DNA of 11,548 bases, taken from NCBI GenBank assembly GCA_028714595.1, contig JAQTMD010000032.1:1-11548 (forward strand), read 5' to 3'. Shown in pieces: positions 1-6,632 of this stretch. A model generated the notes under the pieces. That model saw nothing but the letters and a program-made list of their open reading frames with translations. It ran no database searches and had not been told where the DNA came from. Each line of letters begins with the position of its first letter. Position 1 is the stretch's first letter. The position numbers were made by a program, and so were the translations under genes. The stretch comes from Candidatus Omnitrophota bacterium. GTDB taxonomy: Bacteria; Omnitrophota; Gorgyraeia; Gygaellales; Profunditerraquicolaceae.

Positions 1-470
1 GGGTGGAGCACTATGGGCCCCTGCCGCATGAATCGGTGATAGACCTGCGCGCGCGGGTCGGCGTGGCCGAGCCGTACAGCTCGACCGAGAAGATCCCGAT
101 CTTCGACCGGTTCTTCTGCGGCGGCGTCAATTCGGTGCGCGGCTACCACGAGCGTTCCATCGGGCCGGTCGACCGGCTGTCCGGAGACCCGCTGGGCGGC
201 GAGTCGCTGCTCGTCGGAAACGCGGAGCTGGTGGTGCCGTTGATGAAGTTCATACGGGTGGCCCTGTTCTATGACGTCGGCAACGTCTGGGAAAAGACCG
301 GTGACCTGGCAAACGGCGGGTACAAGGCAGGGACCGGCGTAGGATTTCGCATCAAGACCCCGATCGGGCCGATCCTTCTGTACTACGGCATACCGCTGGA
401 TCCCGAATCCGGCGAGGATGAAAAGAAAAACGGGATGTTCCATTTCAGCATGGGCTACGGCATGTTTTAG
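1..470 (+). CDS. bamA: BamA outer membrane assembly factor, C-terminal part of barrel (5' truncated)
   Basis: This is the 3' end of a BamA (Omp85) gene. BamA is the central subunit of the machine that folds beta-barrel proteins into the outer membrane. Reading from base 3, about 155 residues are visible, with no start codon required because the gene enters from the left; the GTG at base 3 is probably internal. The segment GGVNSVRGY (about residues 40-48 of the visible part) carries the VRGY/VRGF loop-6 signature of the Omp85 family. After it come alternating beta strands, among them VALFYDVGNVW and GTGVGFRIKTPIGPILLYYG. The protein ends in an aromatic residue (GYGMF), as expected for a final barrel strand. 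The POTRA domains would lie upstream. The neighbours skp and lpxD are its standard partners in many diderms. TamA, another Omp85 member, is a less likely alternative given this context. Confidence 0.93.
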   Translation, partial: VEHYGPLPHESVIDLRARVGVAEPYSSTEKIPIFDRFFCGGVNSVRGYHERSIGPVDRLSGDPLGGESLLVGNAELVVPLMKFIRVALFYDVGNVWEKTGDLANGGYKAGTGVGFRIKTPIGPILLYYGIPLDPESGEDEKKNGMFHFSMGYGMF

Positions 471-599
471 CCCGCCGAAACACGCATTCCATCAATCAAA
501 CACAATCCGTTAACGCGGCTGTTCAAACCACTGTATCGACGGCGATACGTTAAGGAAACAGCGCACAGAGTTTCAAGCAGACAAACAGAGGAGGAAGTG

Positions 600-1118
600 A
601 TGAGGACAAGGACGTTACTGGCGTGCATGGTCCTGGCGGCAGCGTGGCTGGCGTGCGCCGACACCTGCATGGCGCAAAACAAGCTTGCCTACGTTGACCT
701 GACCAAGATATTCAGCGAGTACTACAAGACCAAGGACTACGACAAGGTCCTGGGCGACAAGCAGACCGCGTATGAGGGAGAGCGCGACAAGATGGTCGCG
801 GAAATAAAGCAGTTCCAGGACAAGATGAACCTTTTGAGCGATAAGGAAAAGGACGCGAAGAAATCCGACCTGGAGAACAAGATCAAGAATCTTCAGGAAT
901 TCGACCGTTCGAAGCAGGGCGACCTGCGCAAGGAGCAGGACGAAAAGATGAAGGAGCTCCTGAAGGACATCAACGACGCGATCAAACAGTACTCGACAAA
1001 AGAAGGATACTCGTTCGTCTTCAACGACCGGGTCCTGGTCTATCAGGACAAGGCGTTTGACATCACCGACAAGGTCGTCGAGATCGTCAATAAGAACAAG
1101 CCCGCTGGAAAGAAATAA
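600..1118 (+). CDS. skp: Skp/OmpH-type periplasmic chaperone
   Basis: This encodes a 172-residue OmpH/Skp family protein, a periplasmic chaperone that holds unfolded outer-membrane proteins on the way to BamA. The N terminus is a signal peptide: a basic start (MRTRT), a hydrophobic core (about residues 6-20) and a likely cleavage site after CMA at residue 25. The mature part opens with KLAYVDLTKIFSEY, the typical first strand of the family. It continues with a long, charged, coiled-coil helix region (about residues 45-135) and ends in a short strand region (YSFVFNDRVLVYQ) and final helix. The ATG at 600 is preferred over the GTG at 597 because the GAGGAGG ribosome binding site at 588-594 sits 5 bases from the ATG and only 2 from the GTG. 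It lies between bamA and lpxD (10-base gap to lpxD), the usual position. Confidence 0.93.
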   Translation: MRTRTLLACMVLAAAWLACADTCMAQNKLAYVDLTKIFSEYYKTKDYDKVLGDKQTAYEGERDKMVAEIKQFQDKMNLLSDKEKDAKKSDLENKIKNLQEFDRSKQGDLRKEQDEKMKELLKDINDAIKQYSTKEGYSFVFNDRVLVYQDKAFDITDKVVEIVNKNKPAGKK

Positions 1119-1128
1119 GGCAGACTCC

Positions 1129-2157
1129 ATGGCTAAAACGCTCGGGGAGATTGCCAGGTTCGTGAACGGGGAGCTTGTCGGCGATGCTGCGACGCCGGTC
1201 TCGGGGGTCGCGGGGATCGAGGACGCGCGGGAAGGCGATATCACGTTCCTGGCAAGCCCGAAGTATGCGGCGTTCCTTTCCCGGACCGCAGCCTCGGCGG
1301 TGATCGTCGGCCGGGACGTCTCGGTCAAGGGAAAACCGGTCATTCGTACCGATAACCCGTCGCTGGCGTTTGTCAAGGCCGTTTCCTTTTTGTTCCCGCA
1401 GCAGCAAACCCATTTCGAAGGCATCCATGCAAGCGCCAGTATAGCCAAGGGCGTCAAACTCGGCAAAAAGACGGCTGTGGGCGCTTTCGTGGTCATCGAA
1501 GAAGGCTCGTCCGTCGGGGATAATACCGTCATCTACCCGCACACGTATGTCGGCAGGGATTGCTCGATCGGCAAAGACGCGCTGATCTACGCCAACGTCT
1601 CGATCCGCGAGCGTACCGCGATCGGCGACCGTGTCATTATCCAGAACGGCGCGGTCATCGGGTCGGACGGGTTCGGGTTCGTGACAATAAACGGCAGGCA
1701 TGAGAAGATCCCGCAGGTCGGTTGCGTAGTGATCGAGGACGACGTGGAAATCGGCGCAAACACCACCATCGACCGGGCGCGGTTCGATAAGACCGTGATC
1801 GGCGCGGGTACCAAGATCGACAACCTCGTGCAGATAGCGCACAACGTGACCATCGGAAAGAACTGCCTGATCGTGGCGCAGACCGGTATCGCCGGCTCTG
1901 CCGCCATCGGCAATAACGTGATTATGGCGGGTCAGTCGGCGTCGGTCGGGCACGTCACTATCGGCGACAACTCCGTGGTCATGGCGCGTTCCGGGGTCTC
2001 GAAGTCGCTTGCGCCGGGGTCAATCGTCTGGGGTACGCCGGCGCAGCCTGCGGACGAGGAGAAAAAGGCCAGGGTGCTCTACCAGAATCTTCCGAAATTG
2101 TTCGATACGGTCAAAGAGCTTAAAAAACAGCTGGAGAAGAAGGACAACCGTGGATAA
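1129..2157 (+). CDS. lpxD: UDP-3-O-(3-hydroxyacyl)glucosamine N-acyltransferase LpxD
   Basis: LpxD adds the second 3-hydroxyacyl chain to UDP-3-O-acylglucosamine, the third step of lipid A synthesis, in the cytoplasm. The 342-residue product matches the usual family length. Residues 1-95 form the N-terminal uridine-binding domain (MAKTLGEIARFVNGELVG). Residues about 100-305 are hexapeptide repeats forming a left-handed beta helix. Residues 308-338 are a C-terminal charged helix. His238 in NLVQIAHNVTIG matches the catalytic histidine (His239 in E. coli), and His275 in SVGHVTIGD matches the second conserved histidine. I chose the ATG at 1129, directly before the conserved start. An in-frame ATG at 1057 would overlap skp by 62 bases and add unrelated residues. 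An AAGG sequence 7 bases upstream may serve as ribosome binding site. The 3' end overlaps lpxC by 8 bases, so translation is probably coupled. Confidence 0.96.
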   Translation: MAKTLGEIARFVNGELVGDAATPVSGVAGIEDAREGDITFLASPKYAAFLSRTAASAVIVGRDVSVKGKPVIRTDNPSLAFVKAVSFLFPQQQTHFEGIHASASIAKGVKLGKKTAVGAFVVIEEGSSVGDNTVIYPHTYVGRDCSIGKDALIYANVSIRERTAIGDRVIIQNGAVIGSDGFGFVTINGRHEKIPQVGCVVIEDDVEIGANTTIDRARFDKTVIGAGTKIDNLVQIAHNVTIGKNCLIVAQTGIAGSAAIGNNVIMAGQSASVGHVTIGDNSVVMARSGVSKSLAPGSIVWGTPAQPADEEKKARVLYQNLPKLFDTVKELKKQLEKKDNRG

Positions 2158-3466
2158 ACAGCGTACCATAGCAAAAGCGACGACGCTCTCGGGCGTCGGA
2201 CTGCATTCGGGCGGGAAAGTAAACGTCGCCTTTAAGCCCGGGAAGCCGGACTCGGGAGTCGTGTTCGTGCGCATCGACCTTGCGTCAAGGCCGGAACTGA
2301 AACTTTCCGTCGACCATCTCGTACCGAAGGAGGGAAGCCTGCGGTACAGCTGCCTGGAAAAAGACGGGATTAGGGTCTATACCATCGAGCACCTGCTGGC
2401 GGCGTTAAACGGCATGGGCATCGACAACCTCGTCATCGAGCTTGACGCGGAAGAAGTGCCCGGCCTTGACGGTTCGAGCCGTGAATTCGTCGAACTGCTG
2501 GAAAGGGCGGGTATCGTCGAACAGGAAGCCGTGCGTTTTTGGTGTGCCATCGGCGAACCGATCAGCGTCGAGGACCCGGGCGGCGCCTCGATCATCGCAT
2601 TGCCGTCCGACGAACTCAAGATATCGTATACGCTCGATTATAATCATCCCTACATCAACACCGACTTCATGCAGATTACGGTTACGCCGCAGACGTTTAA
2701 ATCCGAGCTTGCCCCGGCGCGCACCTTTTGCCTGGAAAAAGAGGTTGAGCAGCTGCGTACCAAGGGGTTGGGCAAGGGCGCAAACTACACCAATACCCTG
2801 GTTGTCGGCGACCAGGGCGTGGTCAAAAATAAACTAAGGTTTGAAAACGAGTTCGTGCGCCACAAGATCATGGACCTGCTCGGCGACCTCTACATCATGG
2901 GCAGGCCGCTGAAAGCGCACATCGTGGCCCTGCGCAGCGGCCACTCGCTGAATACCAAGCTGGTCAAAGAGCTCTCTCACCATCCTGCCAGGCCTGAGGT
3001 GAAGTTCGGGGAAGCCCCGACGATCGCGGCGGACGGCGCCATGGACGTCGGGCAGGTGATGAGGATCATCCCGCACCGCGACCCCTTCCTGTTCGTGGAC
3101 CGGATCGTGAGCATGGAAAGGTGCAAGCGCATCGTGGGCACGAAATACGTCAGGCCCGACGAATATTTTTTCAGGGGGCATTTCCCGCAGCGGCCGTTGA
3201 TGCCGGGGGTGTTGATCCTCGAGGCCATGGCCCAGGTCGGGGGGGTGATGATGCTTTCCCTTGAGGAGAACCGGGGAAAGCTGGCGTTTTTCATGATGAT
3301 CAACAACGCGAAGTTCAGGCAGCCGGTGCTGCCGGGCGACGAGCTCACCTTTGAAGTGGTCGCCGGCAAGATAAAGTCGCGGACCGGGGCGCTACACGGG
3401 ACCGCTTCGGTCAAGGGCAAGGTCGTGGCCGAGGCTGACCTGATGTTCGCGGTCGCGGATAAATAG
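2150..3466 (+). CDS. lpxC-fabZ: Bifunctional LpxC deacetylase / FabZ 3-hydroxyacyl-ACP dehydratase
   Basis: This is one 438-residue protein with two enzymes. Residues 1-278 are LpxC, the zinc deacetylase that makes the committed step of lipid A synthesis. The zinc ligands His81, His238 and Asp242, the base Glu80 and the catalytic His265 (RSGHSLN) are all present at or near the E. coli numbering. A linker of about 20 residues leads to FabZ (residues 299-438), the dehydratase of fatty acid elongation. It has His344 in GHFPQRPLMPG and Glu358 in LEAMAQ, with the 14-residue spacing of E. coli FabZ His54/Glu68. The start is taken as GTG at 2150 because conserved LpxC sequence (QRTIAKATTLSGVGLHSG) begins there. 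Extension upstream to 2009 would read lpxD out of frame. The 8-base overlap with lpxD suggests coupling. Such fusions are known in Bacteroidetes and some other diderms; both halves look intact. Confidence 0.96.
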   Translation: MDKQRTIAKATTLSGVGLHSGGKVNVAFKPGKPDSGVVFVRIDLASRPELKLSVDHLVPKEGSLRYSCLEKDGIRVYTIEHLLAALNGMGIDNLVIELDAEEVPGLDGSSREFVELLERAGIVEQEAVRFWCAIGEPISVEDPGGASIIALPSDELKISYTLDYNHPYINTDFMQITVTPQTFKSELAPARTFCLEKEVEQLRTKGLGKGANYTNTLVVGDQGVVKNKLRFENEFVRHKIMDLLGDLYIMGRPLKAHIVALRSGHSLNTKLVKELSHHPARPEVKFGEAPTIAADGAMDVGQVMRIIPHRDPFLFVDRIVSMERCKRIVGTKYVRPDEYFFRGHFPQRPLMPGVLILEAMAQVGGVMMLSLEENRGKLAFFMMINNAKFRQPVLPGDELTFEVVAGKIKSRTGALHGTASVKGKVVAEADLMFAVADK

Positions 3467-3481
3467 AGAGAGGTTTCATCG

Positions 3482-4285
3482 ATGAGTCTCATTCATCCTA
3501 ACGCGTGTGTTCATAAAAAGGCAAAGCTCGATCCGTCGGTCCAGGTCGGGCCGTTCGCGGTCATCGACGAGCATGTGCAAATCGGCGCCGGAACGGTCGT
3601 CGGAGCGCATGCCGTGATCACCGGGCATACGACGGTAGGCAAGGATTGCAGGGTTTTCAGTTCGGCGGTCGTGGGCAGTCCGCCGCAGGACCTGAAGTTC
3701 AAAGGAGAGAAAAGTTTTCTTTCTATCGGCGACAACAATACCATCCGCGAGTTCTGCACTATTAATCCCGGCACCGGCGAGGGCGGAAAGACGCTTATCG
3801 GGAATCATAATCTGTTCATGGCCTACGCGCATGTCGCCCATGACTGCCGTATAGGGGACCACAATATCTTCGTCAATAACGCTACCCTCGGCGGCCACGT
3901 CGTCGTGGAAGACCATTGTCTGTTCAGCGCGCTGTCGGCGGCGCACCAGTTCGTGCGCATCGGCAGGTTTGCCATTATCGGCGGCTGCTCCAAGGTCGTA
4001 CAGGACATCCCGCCGTTTGCCATGGCCGACGGCCATCCGGCCCGCGTCTACGGTCTCAATCTCGTCGGCTTGAAGCGTAACAACGTGCCCCGCTCGACCA
4101 TCAAAGAGCTGGACAAGGCCTTTAAGATCCTCTTTGAATCCGGGCTGGCGATAAAAAAGGCGCTGGAATCTCTGGAACACGGGAAGTTTTCGTGTTCCGA
4201 GGTGGCATACCTCGTTGACTTCATCAAGGGGACTTCCCGCGGCGTGATCCGTTCCAGACGTTCCAACGGCTCTGAGTCCGAATAA
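3482..4285 (+). CDS. lpxA: UDP-N-acetylglucosamine O-acyltransferase LpxA
   Basis: LpxA transfers a 3-hydroxyacyl chain from ACP to the 3-OH of UDP-GlcNAc, the first step of lipid A synthesis. The 267-residue length is typical. Residues 1-190 are hexapeptide repeats of the left-handed beta helix. AHVAHDC (residues 116-122) contains His117 and the catalytic base His120 (His125 in E. coli). The FVNNATLGGHV and AAHQFVRIG blocks are also family hallmarks. The C-terminal helical domain starts near GLNLVGLKRN (190-200). Gly168 in IIGGCSKV aligns with E. coli Gly173, the residue that sets the acyl-chain ruler, so a chain near C14 is a reasonable inference. The ATG at 3482 follows a GAGAGAGG-type ribosome binding site, 15 bases after the lpxC-fabZ stop. 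The last residues (SRRSNGSESE) are a polar tail of no recognised function. Confidence 0.96.
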   Translation: MSLIHPNACVHKKAKLDPSVQVGPFAVIDEHVQIGAGTVVGAHAVITGHTTVGKDCRVFSSAVVGSPPQDLKFKGEKSFLSIGDNNTIREFCTINPGTGEGGKTLIGNHNLFMAYAHVAHDCRIGDHNIFVNNATLGGHVVVEDHCLFSALSAAHQFVRIGRFAIIGGCSKVVQDIPPFAMADGHPARVYGLNLVGLKRNNVPRSTIKELDKAFKILFESGLAIKKALESLEHGKFSCSEVAYLVDFIKGTSRGVIRSRRSNGSESE

Positions 4286-4293
4286 CCTATACG

Positions 4294-4336
4294 ACCCCGC
4301 ACCCGGTGTGGGTCTTTCACACCGGGTGTGGGGTTT
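4294..4336 (+). terminator. Strong hairpin between lpxA and lpxI, possible intrinsic terminator or attenuator
   Basis: A 16-base arm (4295-4310) pairs with 4318-4333 around a 7-base loop, with a single G-T wobble and an extra A-T pair outside it. Only three T bases follow directly (4334-4336), then AGTATT, so termination may be partial. It lies 9 bases after the lpxA stop and ends 9 bases before the lpxI start. Its 3' arm contains the only G-rich stretch that could act as lpxI ribosome binding site. Confidence 0.6.
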
Positions 4337-4344
4337 AGTATTCC

Positions 4345-5148
4345 ATGGAAAAAATCGGGTTGATCGCAGGTAATCGAAGGTTCCCGCTTATCGTAGCGCA
4401 GGCAGCCGCCAGGCAGTCAGTGCCGATGGTCGCTGTCGGGATACGGGGTGAGACTGATCCGGCGATAAAAAAATACGTGGAAAAGTTGTACTGGGTCCGG
4501 CTGGGCGATTTCCAAAAGGTATACCAGGTTCTCAAGGCCGATGGCGTGGAGAAGGTGATCATGGCCGGGCAGGTAAGCCCCTGGCGGCTTTTCAGCCCGC
4601 AGTTCCAGCAAAGTCCTCAGATCCGGAAGCTTCTGGCAGGCATCAAGGATTGGCGCGCCAACACTATCTTTGCGGCTCTCGCTGCACAGCTGGAAAGCCA
4701 GGGTTTCGAACTGCTGGATTCTACGACTTTCGTCAAAGACAGTCTTCCCGCAAAAGGCGTTTTGACGCGCACGCAGCCTGACCCGGCGATGTGGGAAGAC
4801 ATACGCTTCGGAACTGACATTGCCAGGAAAGTCGCCGGCCTTGACATCGGCTTAAGCGTGGGCATCAGGCAGAAGGCTGTGGTGGCGGTGGAAGCCCTGG
4901 AAGGCACGGATAACCTTATCCGGCGCGCCGGCAGCCTTGCCCGCAAAGGCGTGGTGATCGTCAAAGTCGGCAGGCCCGGACAGGATATGCGTTTTGACAT
5001 CCCGGTCATAGGCATTGCTACCATACGGCAGCTTAAGGCATCCCGGGCCTCGTGCATGGCCATCGAAGCGCAAAGGACGCTGGTCATAGACCTGGAAGCC
5101 TGCGTGAGCCTCGCCGACCGCTGCAGGATCGCGCTGGTCGCAGTATGA
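4345..5148 (+). CDS. lpxI: UDP-2,3-diacylglucosamine diphosphatase LpxI
   Basis: LpxI (formerly DUF1009) hydrolyses UDP-2,3-diacylglucosamine to lipid X and UMP, the fourth lipid A step. It replaces the unrelated LpxH in alphaproteobacteria and several other phyla. The 267-residue product begins MEKIGLIAGNRRFPL, the typical opening of the N-terminal domain. It contains GVEKVIMAGQV (residues 67-77) and TRTQPD (141-146). In the C-terminal domain it has VEALEGTDNLIRR (182-194) and the signature VGRPGQDMRFDIPVIG (208-223); Asp218 lies in the conserved QDMRFD block where the family's catalytic aspartate is expected. It follows lpxA after a hairpin, with a weak ribosome binding site. No clear promoter of its own is visible, so it may depend on read-through from lpxA. 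lpxB, the next pathway gene, is not present nearby. Confidence 0.94.
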   Translation: MEKIGLIAGNRRFPLIVAQAAARQSVPMVAVGIRGETDPAIKKYVEKLYWVRLGDFQKVYQVLKADGVEKVIMAGQVSPWRLFSPQFQQSPQIRKLLAGIKDWRANTIFAALAAQLESQGFELLDSTTFVKDSLPAKGVLTRTQPDPAMWEDIRFGTDIARKVAGLDIGLSVGIRQKAVVAVEALEGTDNLIRRAGSLARKGVVIVKVGRPGQDMRFDIPVIGIATIRQLKASRASCMAIEAQRTLVIDLEACVSLADRCRIALVAV

Positions 5149-5162
5149 GCCTCAAAAAAAAC

Positions 5163-5190
5163 TTGACACGCCGGAAATTAGGTGTATAAA
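5163..5190 (+). promoter_or_regulatory. Sigma70-type promoter for the CBM48 gene
   Basis: TTGACA at 5163-5168 and TATAAA at 5185-5190 are separated by 16 bases. A run of eight A bases at 5154-5161 lies just upstream and could act as an UP element. Transcription would start near 5197, leaving a leader of about 20 bases before the ATG at 5218. It lies in the gap just after the lpxI stop. Confidence 0.8.
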
Positions 5191-5217
5191 TAGATAATTG
5201 AAAAAAGGAGGGTAGCG

Positions 5218-5502
5218 ATGGCAACAAAAATGTGCGCAACCGCACGGCCTAAGTCCATAGCTTTCAAGCTCTTTTCACCAAAGGCCAAAAGGGTCAGTAT
5301 CGCAGGCAGTTTTAATAATTGGGATACTTCCAAGTTGACGGCTAAGAAGGATACCAAGGGTAACTGGGTCTTGAAAACGAGCCTCAAGCCGGGAAGATAC
5401 GAGTACAAGTTCTTCGTGGACGGCTCATGGATGAACGACCCAAACGCAGCAACCGTATACAACTCCTACGGGACGCAGAATTCGATAGTGGAAGTAAAGT
5501 AA
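5218..5502 (+). CDS. Stand-alone glycogen-binding (CBM48/AMPK-beta type) protein
   Basis: This 94-residue protein is essentially a single carbohydrate-binding module of the CBM48 family, related to the glycogen-binding domain of the AMPK beta subunit and to the N-terminal domain of branching and debranching enzymes. The core has VSIAGSFNNWD (residues 26-36) and GRYEYKFFVDGSWMNDP (59-75). Trp35, Lys64, Trp71 and Asn88 line up with the sugar-contacting Trp100, Lys126, Trp133 and Asn150 of mammalian AMPK beta, so binding to glycogen or another alpha-glucan is likely. No catalytic domain, signal peptide or membrane segment is present. The ATG at 5218 follows a GGAGG ribosome binding site 5 bases away (5207-5212 region). 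The gene has its own promoter and terminator, so it is monocistronic and probably well expressed. Its partner, if any, is unknown. Confidence 0.88.
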   Translation: MATKMCATARPKSIAFKLFSPKAKRVSIAGSFNNWDTSKLTAKKDTKGNWVLKTSLKPGRYEYKFFVDGSWMNDPNAATVYNSYGTQNSIVEVK

Positions 5503-5523
5503 TCCGTACCGGTTAGGTGAACG

Positions 5524-5572
5524 AAACCCCCATTTTTCTGTGAGGATTCCCCCAGGGAAAATGGGGGTTTTT
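5524..5572 (+). terminator. Intrinsic terminator after the CBM48 gene
   Basis: AAACCCCCATTTT (5524-5536) is a perfect complement of AAAATGGGGGTTT (5558-5570), giving a 13-bp stem that a few further pairs can extend inward. A run of five T bases (5568-5572) ends the structure. It lies 22 bases after the stop codon. The stem is nearly symmetric (A tract before, T tract after), so it could also work on the other strand, but no gene converges on it. Confidence 0.85.
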
Positions 5573-5603
5573 ATTCTTTCTCGTAGAAATACCCGGGGCA
5601 TTT

Positions 5604-6323
5604 ATGAAATATATCTACGGACCCGTACAATCACGAAGGATAGGATTGTCTTTGGGCGTAAGCCTTACTCCCCACAAGCTCTGCGATTTTGACTGTGTGT
5701 ACTGCCAGGTGGGCGCCACGACCCGGAAGACCGTTGAGCGCTCCGAACACGTCAAAATCCAGGATGTCCTGTTTGAACTTTCGGGATGGCTGCAAGGAAA
5801 TCCGGATGCAGCCAAAGGGCTTGACTATATCACGCTTTCCGGTCCGGGCGAGCCCCTGCTTAATACCGGTATCGGGACATTGATCGCGGCGATCAAAAAG
5901 CTTTCCAGCGTGCCGGTAGCACTTATCACGAATTCGTCGTTCTTATCCGATCCCGCGGTTCGCAGGGAAATCCTGGCCGTGGACCTGATCGTACCCTCGT
6001 TGGACGCGGTGACGCAGGATATTTTTGAGAAGATCGATTGTCCGGCCCCCGGCATCAAGGTCGAGGATATCATCGAGGGCCTGGTCGCGCTGCGCAAGGA
6101 ATACCGGGGCAAGATCTGGCTCGAAGTGATGCTGGTGCAGGGCCTGAACGACGGCATCGCGCACACACGCAAGCTCGTTGAAGCCGTGGAGCGTATCCGT
6201 CCCGACAAGATACAGCTGAATTCGCCTGTACGCTGTCCGTCGGAACAGGGTATTGTCGCCCTTGAACGAAAGCAGATGGAAAAAATTCAGGAGATGCTGG
6301 GCGATAAGGCGGAGATAGTATAG
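5604..6323 (+). CDS. Radical SAM protein of the COG0731 (TYW1-like) group
   Basis: This 239-residue protein begins YGPVQSRRIGLSLGVSLTP and carries the iron-sulfur motif CDFDCVYC (Cys27, Cys31, Cys34, the CxxxCxxC pattern), which identifies a radical SAM enzyme. DYITLSGPGEPLLN (about residues 74-87) fits the SAM-binding glycine region, and KIQLNSPVRCPSE lies near the C terminus. The opening and spacing match COG0731, named after the archaeal wyosine-tRNA synthase TYW1; the bacterial members of this group have no settled function that I know of. The product lacks any obvious extra substrate domain. It starts at ATG 5604 with a GGGG stretch 6-10 bases upstream as possible ribosome binding site. 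tRNA-Arg begins 14 bases after its stop, and archease and rtcB follow, so a role in RNA chemistry is an inference from context. A glycyl-radical activase is less likely by motif. Confidence 0.85.
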   Translation: MKYIYGPVQSRRIGLSLGVSLTPHKLCDFDCVYCQVGATTRKTVERSEHVKIQDVLFELSGWLQGNPDAAKGLDYITLSGPGEPLLNTGIGTLIAAIKKLSSVPVALITNSSFLSDPAVRREILAVDLIVPSLDAVTQDIFEKIDCPAPGIKVEDIIEGLVALRKEYRGKIWLEVMLVQGLNDGIAHTRKLVEAVERIRPDKIQLNSPVRCPSEQGIVALERKQMEKIQEMLGDKAEIV

Positions 6324-6337
6324 GGAAAAGAGATTAC

Positions 6338-6411
6338 GCGCCTGTAGCTCAACTGGATAGAGCGCCAGCCTTCGGAGCTGGGTGTTGCAGGTTCAACTCC
6401 TGCCAGGCGCA
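6338..6411 (+). tRNA. tRNA-Arg(TCG)
   Basis: A full cloverleaf folds in 74 bases. Acceptor arms are GCGCCTG (6338-6344) and CAGGCGC (6404-6410). The D arm is GCTC/GAGC with A in the Arg identity position of the loop. The anticodon stem is CCAGC/GCTGG (6365-6369, 6377-6381) with loop CTTCGGA and anticodon TCG at 6372-6374. The T arm is GCAGG/CCTGC with loop TTCAACT. The discriminator base is A6411. CCA is not encoded. It lies 14 bases after the radical SAM gene and may share its transcript. Confidence 0.97.
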
Positions 6412-6493
6412 TGAATTTGCTATCGTTTAAATGTAAGCCCAGCTTTTTGCCGGACTTAGACTTACGCAGGAACTATCCTTTGTAAAATCCGTG

Positions 6494-6522
6494 TTGCAAA
6501 ACAAACCATTTTAGGTTAAAAT
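6494..6522 (+). promoter_or_regulatory. Sigma70-like promoter for tRNA-Lys and the archease-rtcB unit
   Basis: TTGCAA at 6494-6499 and TAAAAT at 6517-6522 are separated by an ideal 17 bases. The surrounding DNA is A/T-rich compared with its neighbours. A start near 6530 would place about 20 bases before the mature tRNA-Lys 5' end. It is the only good promoter seen between tRNA-Arg and rtcB. Confidence 0.7.
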
Positions 6523-6549
6523 AATCTGATAAATTTGAGGATAAATTTC

Positions 6550-6625
6550 GGGCCGCTAGCTCAATTGGTAGAGCAGAACCCTCTTAAGGTTAAGGTTCTT
6601 GGTTCGATTCCAAGGCGGCTCACCA
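6550..6625 (+). tRNA. tRNA-Lys(CTT), CCA encoded
   Basis: A 76-base cloverleaf folds with acceptor GGGCCGC (6550-6556) against GCGGCTC (6615-6621; one G-T pair). The D arm is GCTC/GAGC. The anticodon stem is GAACC/GGTTA with loop CTCTTAA, giving anticodon CTT at 6583-6585. The T arm is CTTGG/CCAAG with loop TTCGATT. The discriminator is A6622 and CCA is encoded at 6623-6625. The outermost anticodon-stem pair is a G-A mismatch (6576/6592). The archease start codon comes only 7 bases after the CCA. Confidence 0.95.
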
Positions 6626-6632
6626 TTTTTCC

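Noticed and set aside
533..548. Small perfect stem-loop (GTATCG/CGATAC) in the bamA-skp gap
   Set aside because: Only six base pairs with a four-base loop and no T tract; could easily occur by chance. No convincing promoter is visible in this gap either.
1057..1128. Upstream in-frame ATG giving a longer LpxD
   Set aside because: It would overlap skp by 62 bases and add Ser/Arg-rich residues with no LpxD similarity; the ATG at 1129 fits the family start.
615..1532. Long 305-codon open frame on the minus strand
   Set aside because: It lies opposite skp and lpxD, both with clear family motifs, and its translation is low-complexity Leu/Val-rich with no recognisable domain.
2009..2149. Upstream in-frame ATG giving a longer LpxC-FabZ
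   Set aside because: The extra 47 residues are Arg/Ser-rich and are lpxD read in another frame; the GTG at 2150 starts right before conserved LpxC sequence.
6435..6465. Imperfect hairpin after tRNA-Arg as a terminator
   Set aside because: The stem has two mismatches in nine pairs and no T tract follows; the T run is in the loop. Not strong enough to call.
6338..6625. Possible tRNA introns, considered because archease and RtcB are nearby
   Set aside because: tRNA-Arg and tRNA-Lys fold fully with seven-base anticodon loops and normal spacing, as do both tRNA-Ser genes, so no intron is present.
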